From positions 1 to 64,000 of the forward strand of contig JBAMJV010009070.1 in the NCBI GenBank assembly GCA_037951105.1: 64,000 nt of DNA, given 5' to 3'. The notes under the pieces were generated by a model that was not told the origin of the DNA, ran no database searches, and saw nothing but the letters and a program-made list of their open reading frames with translations. This document shows positions 23,532 to 35,400 of this stretch, one piece after another. This DNA is from Echinarachnius parma (Eukaryota; Echinodermata; Echinoidea; Clypeasteroida; Echinarachniidae). The position numbers and the translations under genes were made by a program. Numbering within the stretch: the first letter of the stretch is position 1; each line of letters opens with the position of its first letter.

Positions 23532-24096
23532 TTAAAGGGCAATGCAACCCAAGCAAAATGTTGATTTCATAGTCTTGAAGAGATTAAGAAGAATAATCTC
23601 TGAAAGTTAGAGCATAATCGGGTAAGAAACAAGAAAACTACGGCTCTTTGAAGTTGTCCATTTATTCCTATGGGGAACTCAAATTGGCAACGCACTCTGA
23701 TAAGTGTGTGGACAACTCCCCATATGTTTTGTACACAAATATTCCCATTTTTACAGTTTTCTTCATAGTCACATTTTTCCATTCCCCCAACTCATGATAT
23801 GTTATGCATAAAAGCATTCTACAAAACATATGTTGAACTCGAACGAAGGGTAAACATAAATTTTGAGAAAATTAAACAAAACTGAAATTTTGTGTACAAA
23901 ATGTATGGGGAGTTGTCCACAACTTTGCCAGAGTGTGTTGCCAATTTGAGTCACTCGAAGAAATACATGGCTCTTTTCAAAGAGCCATAGTTTTCTTATT
24001 TCTTGACCGATTGTGCTCAAATTTTCAGAGACTATTCATTATATTTAGTGTCTTATAGTGCATACAACAATTTGTCTGGATTTCATTGTCCTTTAA
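23532..24096. mobile_element. TTAAAGGG MITE family 3 (complete)
   Basis: The ends are TTAAAGGGCAATGCAACCC and GGATTTCATTGTCCTTTAA (imperfectly inverted). The arms are long: AACTACGGCTCTTTGAAG with CTTTTCAAAGAGCCATAG, and CAAATTGGCAACGCACTCTG with CAGAGTGTGTTGCCAATTTG, so most of the element can fold back. Confidence 0.85.
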
Positions 24097-24129
24097 TATT
24101 ATGGTAACCCACAGTTAACTTTATCCATA

Positions 24130-24952
24130 TACAGTGTGTCCCAGATAAAACGAAACCGGATTTCATGGCAGAAATTTTCTGTCATGATGAATAATTTATT
24201 TGATGAGATATACATGAATGAACAGCTCTGTTTCTCTTCTTTCAGTTGATGTACAACTTATGGCAGATAATTCACGCATGACTGATTTAGAACAATGGAA
24301 ATTCCATTTGCACGCAGAAATTGCAGATTTTGGTGAGTTTTTTAGGGTAGTTAACGTACTTATTTTGAAAAAGGACAAACACCGCATACAAATTCAATTT
24401 TTTTCTTTTATATGACACCTCATGATTAAAAAATAAATAATTTATGCCAGAGAAGGAGTACAATGAAAACATGCTTGATTTCAGCCCAAATGAGTAACTT
24501 TCCTGATCTAGCATGTTTCCCATGTTTTCCCTGATCCCCATGTTTGTGTAAATTCACTCATGCATCTAAGTCCATTGTCAGCTGCTAAGTCAGGAAAGCT
24601 GAGCGACTTCTTACTCAACTATCTACTCATTTGGGCAAATCAGGCATGTTTTCATTGTACTTGTTTTCTGGCATACATTCTTCTTTTTTGTGTGCATGAG
24701 GTGTCATATAAAAGATACAAATATGAATTTGTTTGGAGTGTTTGTCCTTTTTCAAAGTAAGTACGTTTACTACCCTAAAAACTCACCCAAAAAACTCACC
24801 CAAACTTGCAATTTCTGCGTGCAAATGGAATTTTGGTAACACCAATTTCCATTGTCTTAATTCAGCCATGCATGAAGTATGTGCCATAAATTGTACAAAT
24901 TGTAAAATTTCTGCCATGAAATCCGGTTTCGTTTTTTCTGGGACGCTCTGTA
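24130..24952. mobile_element. Mariner-like fold-back element
   Basis: It begins TACAGTGTGTCCCAGATAAA and ends with the complement of TACAGAGCGTCCCAGAAAAA. The arms are imperfectly complementary for about 400 bp each (for example AATTCACGCATG with CATGCATGAAG, and TGACACCTCATG with CATGAGGTGTCA), so nearly the whole element is a palindrome. TACAG.GTGTCCCA ends with TA are typical of mariner/Tc1 derivatives. Confidence 0.75.
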
Positions 24953-24957
24953 TAGCC

Positions 24958-25258
24958 TATAGGAACCAGGTGGATCCTGTATTAATTATATGGGGATTGC
25001 AAGATCTATATTATTAGAGAACAGGTTCACAATATACACAGTTTAACCAAAATCATTATCAACTAGTGTTATACTACCAACGTAATTACCAAAAGTAAAT
25101 ATAAACAAACACACCAATTATGATTCTAATATTTAAAGAAGAAGAACAAACATGTAAGATTAGGAGAGGTAAACAAACAGAAACCCTATAAAACGTGATG
25201 ATTGTTTAGAACAATTCTGAAATCTACAAAAATAGACCGACGTTTTGACGTCATGTTA
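24958..25258. repeat. Third ~280-bp repeat unit
   Basis: It resumes GGAACCAGGTGGATCCTGT, AGAACAGGTTCACAATATAC and ends GACGTTTTGACGTCATG, matching the units at 22955-23515. Confidence 0.65.
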
Positions 25259-25927
25259 TACAAACAGTTCCCAAAGTTTGCATATTGGTAAATATCAAGG
25301 TCTTTTGCTAAATATTTGCCATAACTACCTTACAGACTCGGGTGGTTGAATGACCACGCTTTCTTTGTGACAATCTAACCAAAACCGCCTTCTCATGGTT
25401 TGGTACTTTTTGTCAAAATGCTAATACTCAAAGGTATTTAGGAAGGATCCCGCTTACAAAAAACATTGTTATTGCTTATAATTACTTATGGTATTCGGAG
25501 AAAAAGGCATGCATTTAATCTATTATTGGCTTTCTAAGGTTAGGACTTATGAATGTTTCTTCTTCAAAATCATAATTCGCAAACGCCACCAGCAGACTTA
25601 AACAGAGTTTGGAAAGATTCACATTTTTAGGTGAGAAGTTTTAGGTGAGAAGTTTTAGGCCGGCTTGTGTATACATTTTAATATGGACGTAAACGTCATT
25701 AATTTGCGTTTGTGAATTGTGATTTTCTGTGAAATTGTGGTTGGTTAAAATATATGTATTGGTATGTATGTTTGTTTTGAATTATGAACAATTGTTTTGC
25801 ATGAATTTATAAACATGAGTTATTATTTTTCTGTATAATATTGGTTTCTAAATATTTCACTTGACATGCGTTCACAATTCTACGGCGACCAGGCGATTCG
25901 CGACCGAGATCTAAAACTAGCTATAAC
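25259..25927. other. No gene seen
   Basis: AT-rich spacer upstream of gene A. A promoter or 5' untranslated exon should lie somewhere upstream of 26195, but I cannot point to one. Confidence 0.4.
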
Positions 25928-26112
25928 CCCCAAACCTGCAATTTCTGTGTGCAAATGGAATGTTGGTAACACCAATTTCCATTGTTGTAATTAAGTCATG
26001 CGTGAATTATGTGAGCTTTTCATTCATGTATATCTCATCAAAGAAATGATTCATTATGACAGAAAATTTCTGCCATGAAATCCGGTTTCGTTTTATCTGG
26101 GACACACTGTAT
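25928..26112. mobile_element. Right arm of the fold-back element
   Basis: Words GTGTGCAAATGGAATGTTGG, ATTCATGTATATCTCATCAA and the terminus GGTTTCGTTTTATCTGGGAC then ACACTGTA match the 24130-24952 element. The other arm is missing. Confidence 0.8.
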
Positions 26113-26194
26113 AGACATCCAAACTCTCCAGATATTTTCACATCAGAATTAATTTCACTTTACATTTATCCATTTCCTTCTTATGTCCATGCAG

Positions 26195-26417
26195 ATTCTA
26201 CCGCTGGATACCAAAGGAGAGATCACTTAAGATAACAAAACAATTAATCAAAGAAACAGACGATATGGCGGACTATAGGTTGTTGAGGGACGTCATGTGG
26301 TCGGACAGGGTGTACCGACTCCGGGAATTGCCCGAGTACCACGGATTCCCGATGATCATCAAAGTGGTCAGCAGTGGAAAGGAATCGCAACACACGCCAA
26401 AATTTACCGCTGGCGAG
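26195..26417 (+). CDS. Gene A exon 1 (start-codon exon)
   Basis: The acceptor ATGTCCATGCAG precedes 26195 and the donor GAG|GTAAGT follows 26417. Coding starts at ATG 26265 and gives 51 residues including VYRLRELPEYHGFPMIIK and KFTAGE, ending in phase 0. The frame is open upstream to 26196 without another ATG, but that part has no similarity to gene B, so I treat it as untranslated. Confidence 0.75.
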
Positions 26418-29400
26418 GTAAGTTTTCTTTACCCGTTTCCTTCATTGATTATTTTGTAAACCCACAATGTTTCGGTAAAATGATATGATCATAAGAGATT
26501 AAACAAAGAGGACAATGTGAGGAGTATCACCATTGATCATAAAGGTAGTTAACAATGGAAATGAATCGCAGCACATGCACGTGGACAGGGTTTATAGACA
26601 CCGGGAATTGCCGGAGTACCACGGATTCCCGATGATCATCAAAGTGGTCAGTAGTGGAAAGGAATCGCAACACACGCCAAAATTTACCGCTGGCGAGGTG
26701 AGTTTCTTTGCCCCCTTCCTTCTCGATTATATAATCATAGAAACCTTTGTTAACATATTTATATAAAATAAATTACAACAGAGATGACAAGGTGTTCAGA
26801 CTCCGGGAATTGCCGAAGAGTACCACGGATTCCCGATATGGAAAGGAATCGCAGTACACGCGTAAATTCAATGCGGGAGAGGTGAATTTAATTACCCCGC
26901 TTTCTTATTTGATTAATAAACCTAAAAAGGTTTCAAGGTTTCATATAATGTTCAAAATATATTTTTTTCAAAAAGATCGGAGAGTGTTTATAGAGTTCGG
27001 GAATTGCTCGGATTCCAGATGATTATCAAAGTCGTTAGCAGTAGAAAAGAATCGCAGCATTCCGCAGGAGAGATAAGTTTCTTTACACTTTTCCTTCTCG
27101 ATTACTATATACATGTAATCCCAAAATGTTTCGGTAACATATACGACCAAAAATAGATTAATAAGAGAGGTCAAGGTGTACAGACTCCGGGAATTACTGG
27201 AGAGTACCACGGATTCCCGATGGTCAAGGTTGTTAGCAGTGGAAAGGAATCGCAGCACACTCCCAGGAGATGACTGCAGGAGATGAACATGTAATCTTGT
27301 CTAGTGGTCAGATACATACTGAAATAGATAAATTAAAAGTAATAATAATAATCAAACATGCAATAATCACAACATTTTACGAAAAGAAAGTGCGGGTACT
27401 GGTTACTTCGGAGCATCATGACGTGGTCGGACAGGGTATACCGACTTCGGGAATTGCAGGACAGACGGAGTACCACGAATTCCCGGTGATCACCAAGTCT
27501 GTAAGCAGTGACAATCAATCGCTGCAGCACACGCCTAAATTGTCCACCAATGTCAAATCACGACAATTCTGTCAGGTTTTAAAAAATCATTTCACTTACT
27601 TACCAACCACCACCTCCCGCAGCACACGCCTAAATTGTCCACCAATGTCAAAACACCACAATTATGTCAGGTTTTAAAAAATCATTTCACTTACCAACCA
27701 CCACCCACACCATCTCCCGCATCTTATCGTTTCAGATGTTGCGTCTCGATGGGGTTGAGAGACAAAGGCGCATCATCGCCGTGGACTCGAGGAGCAGGCA
27801 TTGGAGCTTCCCCGTTCACATCGGAGCCAAGTTCGATATCAAGGATAAGAAAGGTAAGATTTGATTTAGTATTTATTTCTAACCAGTTTTCTTCATAGTC
27901 ACACTTTTCCATTCCCCCAATTCATGATATATTGTATAAATGTATTCTACAAAACATTGAACTCAAACGAAGGGTAAACATACATTTTGAGAAAATTGAA
28001 CAAAATTGAAATTTTGCGTACAAAACGTATGGGGAGTTAGTGTAGTCCACAACTGTTCCAGAGTGCGTTGTCAATTTGAGCCACTCGTAGAAATAAATGG
28101 CTCTTTTCAAAGAGCCATAGTTTTCTTATTTCTGGACCAATTGTGCTCAAATCTTCAGGGACTATTCATCCCATTGAGTGTCTTATAGTCCATACAACAA
28201 TTTGTCTGGATTTCATTGTCCTTTAATTGAATTACAAATTATTATACAACCACACGGGAAATGAAGAGGGTAGTTAACTATTCTGCTAGTTGGGTATAAA
28301 GCTTTAACGGAAAAATCTTGACGAGGTAGATAAAAGCGTTTTTTTTTTTTTTTGGGGGGGGGGGGGGGGTTTGCTTTGTCTTGATATAAGATATGAGTGG
28401 TTGCTACAAAAAATCTGATGATGGGATAAAGTCCAAAATGGCGGCCATCTTCGATTTTTAAGTCAATACACGGTTTAACCCCGCCAAAATCTTATACAAA
28501 ACATGTTAAAAGTGTTTGTTTTTTCTACGGTTTGTGGTAAGATGTAATATCATGAGATGTATAACTAAAAATGATGAAAATCTCAATTCTGGGAAATTGA
28601 TTACTTTTCAAAATGGGGTCCAATATGGCCACCATTATCTTAAAAGTGCAATTGATCTGTTATTGTACATTCCACAGTTGTAATGTTTGTGTCTACCCCC
28701 ACGTTTTGAGGATCAATCAGTTCATTGAAAATGGTGATAGCGTAATTCAGTAATTCGAAGCCCCAAAAAACAAGATGGTGGCCGATATTTATATACAAGA
28801 AGATATATATATCATTTAATGTTTATACTAAATGTATATGTTATTACCTACCCCTTGATTTTAAGTGGCTCGGGAATCTGTAAAAGGGATCTAGTATTAA
28901 CTTTGTTGACGTGTGCAAAAAGTGATGAATGGTTGATACATTGTGTATTGTTGTGATCTGATTATGTCCATTGAATAATGTGTGAAAAATTCGCGTTAGT
29001 AAATTGATGTTATTTGGACGAGTGATGACCGAAAATGGCAAATGATATTTATTTACTTATTGCACTGACTCTGTACATGGATACGTCTATCCAGTGGATA
29101 GTTTAATATCTTAACACTTCAATCGTAAATATCTATTTAACGAAAGGGAAATTCGAAAAACCTAAACATGTTCCATGCTTCTATTGTTAATAGAAATACA
29201 ACGAGGTATGAGAGAACCGCTAGGAGATCCAAGTCAGTTTTGAGGATTTTGACAATGTTACTAGATCCCTTTAATGACATTAATAAAGGACATTAATAAA
29301 TGAGCACAATCCAAAGTTAACGTTGTTAAAAGCAAGTTGTAGATATAATTCAACTTTCTATTTAGACAGGAAATGAGAAGACCGCAAACCGCTCTTTCAA

Positions 29401-32400
29401 AGTACGCAATGGAATCTTGCTTGTTTAGCTGATTTTCCTGTTTTACAATTTTTTACTCGTTATTGATTTAATAACGAGTAAAAAATACCTTATGTATGCG
29501 TAATAACAATAGTAGCATGGGACAGGTTTCGTTTTTTCGAATTTCCCTTTCGTCAAAAAGATATTTACGATTTAAATGTTCTGACTTTTTATTATCCACT
29601 GGGTAATCATAACTGTGTACAATGTCAGTGCAATGATTAAGTGAATATCACTTTGCATTTTCGCTCATTACTCGGCCATCATACATTCATTTAACGTAAA
29701 ACACATTACTCAGTGGACATATGTCCATTGAGTAATGTGTGAACAATTCGCGTTAGTAAATTGATGTTATTTGGACGAGTGATGAGCGAAAATGGAAAAT
29801 GATATTTACCTACTTATTGCATTGACTTTGTACACGGATACGATCGTAAATATCTATTTAACGAAAGGGAAATTCGAAAAACCGAAACATGTTCCATGCT
29901 TCTATTGTTAATAGGAATACAACGAGGTATGAGAGACCCGCTAGAGATCCAAGTCAGTTTTGAGGATTTTGACAATGTTACTAGATCCCTTTAATGAATA
30001 CAAATGTGACAGAGGAATAGCAAAAGTAAAAACAAATCCATGATGGCGTCCAAGATCATTTCATTGAACGTGCTGTAAATTTGTTGATATATATCCTACA
30101 GTTTTAATGTATGTGTATATCCCCACACTTTAAGGGTCGAGCAATCTATGAAACCTATAGCGTCATTGTTATTTAGTTATTCAAAACTTTACAATCCAAA
30201 ATGGTGTCCAAAATGACCGCCATTTACTTAAAACTTCCCACATATTATTATTTTGATATCTATATCCAATGTTTCTAAATCCAGATTGCGCTCTAAATCA
30301 CAATCCCGGGAAAATTGTTCGATGGGTCAATTACGCATATGTTTGTAGGCACTGTGTGCGACGCTTATTTATGCGATGATTCGCTCATCAAACAGATTCA
30401 GAGCGCAAGCAATTACTGTATACATGATCATTATGCGCTCACGCACGGCGGCGAGGATTGGTGCTTGGCCACGAGTCTATATTATAGTTGTAATATTAAA
30501 GGGACTTGAGAGTCGTATACAGCCTAGCTTTCGATCCTAGCAGAATCTTCGTCATGGCACAAATGACAGTTACTACAGAAAAAAACACAGAATATATACC
30601 AACATAAACACATGTATGGAAGGGGGGCTGGAAAGAGGAAAGGAGGCGGAGACACAAAACAATGAAAGCAACTGTGAAATGTCCCATTTCCATATTAAAG
30701 GGACTTAGTAACATTGTCCAAATCCTCAAAATAATTTTTTTATTCTAGCGGTTCCCTCATACCTTGTTGTATTCGTATTAACAATAAAATCATGGGACCG
30801 GTTTCGGTTTTTCAAATTTTCCTTTCGTTACAAAGATATGTACGATTAAAGTATTCAGATAAGAAAAACTCAGGTGGAGTTTTGAAACCGTGTACAAAGT
30901 GCATGAGTGCAGTGAGTTAGTGAATATCACTTTGCATTTTCGCTCATTACTTGGCCATGCAATGTCCATTTGACTTGAAATGTTCACACAATACCCTGTG
31001 GACATATGAGATAACAACAATATACATTGCATCAACCCTTCATCACTTTTTGCACATGTCAACAAAGTTACTAGATCCCTTTAATGTCCAACGCCCGGTT
31101 AAAGTGTATGATGATATCTTTTTTAAATATATGAAAGTGTAACCACATAGAAGTTAAAACATTCCAAGATGACGTCTTAGGTAGTTATCACATCAAGTCG
31201 AAGTTCGCACAATAGGGAAATTAATAAATGAGAACAATCCAAGGTTAACTTTGTTATAAGCAAGTTGTAAATATAATTCAACTTTCTATTTAGACAGGAA
31301 ATGAGAATACCGCAAACCGCTCTTTCAACTTTCTATTTAAAATCCAAAGTACGCAATGGAATCTTGCTTGTTTATCTGGTTTTCCTGTTTGCATTTTGTA
31401 CTCGCTATTGATTTAATAACGAGTAAAAAATGCTATGTGTATGCGTAAAAACAATAGTAGCATGGGACAGGTTTCGTTTTTTTCGAATTTCCCTTTCGTT
31501 AAAAAGATATTTACGATTGAAATGTTCTGACTTTTTTTAATTATCCACTGGGTAGTCATAACCATGTACAAAGTCAGTGCAATGATTAAGTGAATATCAC
31601 TTTGCATTTTCGCTCATAACTCGGCCATATAACATTCATTTAACGTAAAACACATTACTCAGTGGACATATCAGATTACAACAATACACATCGTATCGAC
31701 CATTCATCATTTTGTTTTACATGTCAACAAAGTTACTAGTCGATCCCTATAATTGCAAGTCAGAAAATATGCGCATTTGCACCAATCAGATTTGCGCATT
31801 TTATAGTCACATGGTCTGACTTCCAATTTTGTGTAACTTTACAGTAGATTTTATCTCTTTCAGCCACAGTGCCTAGATCTTTCTGTCTGTGTTTTATGAA
31901 AATGACGCGTTACTTACGACGTTTCCACATAATTTGTATACATTCTTGCCACGGTAGGACGGCGATCGTCGATGTACATGAGTGAGATGGTTGGAGACAG
32001 CAAGCTTCCCAAGAATCTGAAGAAGTTCCGGTTCGCTGAGAAGGATGTCATGCAGCTGAAGATCAACGGTGAAGATCACAAGACATCGAGCGGCCCGATC
32101 ATCGAGGGTGACTTCCAGTGCAAAGACGTCATAAGAATTGGCATCTTCAAGGCGAATCGAATTACCGAAGGTATGTCTTCATATTGCGTGTTCCATGTAG
32201 GTTGTTGTTTATCGGGGTGTGGGTGTGTATTCACACTTATGGTGCCATGTAGTTGAGAATCAATGGAGTGGATCACAAGACATCGAGTGGACCTATCATC
32301 GAAGGTAAAGACGTAATTTGATTTGGCATCTTCAAGACTAATCGTATTACTGAAGGTAAGCAGAACTGTTGTTTGTGTGTAGAAGGTATTTGAACAAGTG

Positions 32401-35400
32401 TTTATGCCCAGGAAGGATGCCATTTAGCTGAAGATCAACGGTGAAGATCACAAGACATCTTTAACAGAAAGTTACTTCCAGTGCAAAGATGTCATCCCCG
32501 TTGGCATCTTCAATGTCAAACCGAATAACAGAAATGTCTATTTTGCGATGCTTTTTGCAGGAAAGTTCATTTGCGTATCTCTATCATTTTGTAAAATAAT
32601 ATGCATGATTATAATGTACTCGAAGTAAATAATTTTATTTGTTATCAAGATCGTCTCTTACACACGTTCAAATGGTTTCATTTAGGTGGAATGGACACTT
32701 ACAGTTATTTGTGTTGTCTAATTTATCATATATAATCCATACTTCTCATTCTTAATAATTCATGCTAATTCTCTCCTTACAGTGGAGGTAAACCCTCATG
32801 TCGTGTTCCTCCCCGCCTACATGGACATGGAGGTTACCGTGGCAACGATGATATCTGGCGAGCCCGGTGCATTCTGGGAAGAATACATGGACGCCATGAC
32901 GAGTGACATCAAGACCAAGATCAATCTGGACATGTACAGGGGGAAATCAGGTACGGTTATTATCGTTCGGGTTGTGTCAGGTTCACATAGGCGTACCCAG
33001 GGGGGGGGGGGGGGGGGGGGGGGGGGTTAGGGTTGGCAATGAGGTAACGAGAAAATGTTGAAAATTGTCGGTCTCGGCTGCAAAATTTTTCTACGGAACC
33101 CCCCTCGAAAATTTTCTACGGACACCCCCGCTTACAGGATTCTCAACCAATGGTCTTGGTCTCGGCCTCGAAATTTGTTGACCGGACCTGGTCTCGGCCT
33201 CTAAAATTTTGAAGGTACTTGTTCTCGGAAATTTTCTACGGACATCCCCCCCCCCCCCCCCCCCCCCCCCCCGCGTACAGGAATCTCAACCAACCAATGG
33301 TCTTGGTCTCGGCCTCGAAAATTTTTGGCTGGTCCTGGTCTCGGCCTCGAAGAAATGTTTTACGGTACTTGGTCTCAGCTATGAACAATTTTCTACGGTG
33401 ATTGAGTTTGAGTTATGTTTATGTTTAGAATCATTATAAGGGTTGGTTTATGATTTATAGGGATTTGGTTAGGGTTAGACATCTCTATTTGTTTATGGAT
33501 AGCAGGGCATTTATAACCAGAACATGCCATGTTACCATTTTAACAGCAGAAACGTTTCCCTCTGTGGGGAATATAGAAATATGAAAGGCAGAAGAGATAC
33601 ATAATATTTAATGATGTATATAATAACAAAACAAACATATATCAATTCCACACATCAACTAATTATGGCTTTCCATCATTTTAACTGTACTTGTTGGTGA
33701 AACACCTACTTACTTGTATGCTCCGTTTTTCCTTTTTGTTTTCCTTGCCAGAAATCCTGATCTACGAGTTCCCAAAGAAGAGAAGCCGACCCAAGAGCGT
33801 GTCGTGTTTGTACGAGGCCCAGGTCCCGACAATGATCGTCACCATCGGGGGGATCATGAAGAAACGTCCTGTTAGCAGAGTTCCTCCCGTCAGTACCACG
33901 GTATGTTCTATATAGTTGTGTGGGGACATTTTGTAGAATATTTGATTACGGAAAGTCTTTAAATCGTCAGCGTTAGAAGGTTTCAAGTATCCATAATATT
34001 CGTTGGGTCGTCGGTTTAATACAAAGGAGTCGACTACGGTGTGACCCTCACCATCGGGGGAATCATGAAGAAGCAACCAGTCAGTGCAGTTCCTCCCTTC
34101 AGGGCTATGTTACGTTCTAGTTATGGTTTTCCCTTTCATAGATCATTTTACAATTACCGTTAGAAAGTTTACGATATTCATGATATTCAGAGGTTCATAC
34201 GCTTTGCTTTGAGGAGCTGATTATGACCTGGTGACAGTCACCATCGGGGGATCAGGAGGAAGTGTCCTGTTAGCAGAGTTCTTCCCGTCAGGGCAATGGA
34301 GCCCTCTAGTTGTGCTAGTCCCTGTCATATGTTATTTTACCATAACGGTTTGAAAATGTCCAATATACCTGATATTCAGAGGTTCATACGCTTAAAACCA
34401 AGCAGACTATGATCGTCACCATCAGGGGGTGTTTCACAAAGATTCTAAGTTGAACTTAACTCTAAGTTGTACCTAACTATTATCGAAAGCCATTTGTTGC
34501 CTAGGAATAAAAACAAAACAAAGGAATATTCAAAAGCAAGAATGCACGTATAAATTGCATACATTTTAAATCAAAAACATGGAATCACCTTGATAATAGA
34601 AAATATTACCATAATTTGAATAAACATTTTATGTCTTAAAAAAAACCTTTTTCATTTTGTTACTAAGAAACTAACGGCTTTCCATAATATTTAAGTCCAA
34701 CTTAGAGTAAAGTTCAACTTAAGATCTTTGTGAAACAACCCCAAGGTGATCATGAAGTCCCTCCCGTCAGGTATGTTCTAGTTGTGGTAGTACATTTCGT
34801 AGGTTATTATACAATTAACCTTGATCAAACCATTACAGTTTCCAATATCCATGATATTCGGAGGTTCTTACGCTTTACACCCAGGAGATGACTACGGACC
34901 TGATGACCGTCACCATCGGGGAGAACATAAACAAGCACCCGGTCAGCAAGATTCGTGCCGTCAGAGCGTATGTCTCCATAAAAGAACTTCTTTCGTTTGT
35001 TGGTGAATGCACCATATATATATACATGAGAAATGTCTTAATTCCCGATGATTTGCTATGGAATTATTCTTATTCTATATATCTATTTACTACTCCTTTT
35101 CTGCAGGCAACACCTGACCAAGTACAGGACGTCACGGAGACCGAGAGAGCAGAGGAGGAGGAGCAGAATGAACCCAAGGAAACTCCCATGGAGACCCTCC
35201 GGAACTCTCTGTACATCGACGACGAGGGGTTAACAGATGATGAACTCCGCGTTGCTAAGCACCGCAGGATGCTGCTGATGATGCTGGAACAAGAAGAGGA
35301 ACGGGAGACGGATGGCATCCCGCAACCATGGCAACAGAGGGAGGCGGGAGGTGTGGACTCCCGTGTGGAAACAGCAGAACAAGCAGAAGGAGGGGGAGGT

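Noticed and set aside
34888..35106. Upstream extension of gene A exon 6
   Set aside because: The frame is open by chance across a decayed exon 5 copy and intron sequence; the acceptor at 35105-35106 and gene B alignment place the exon start at 35107.
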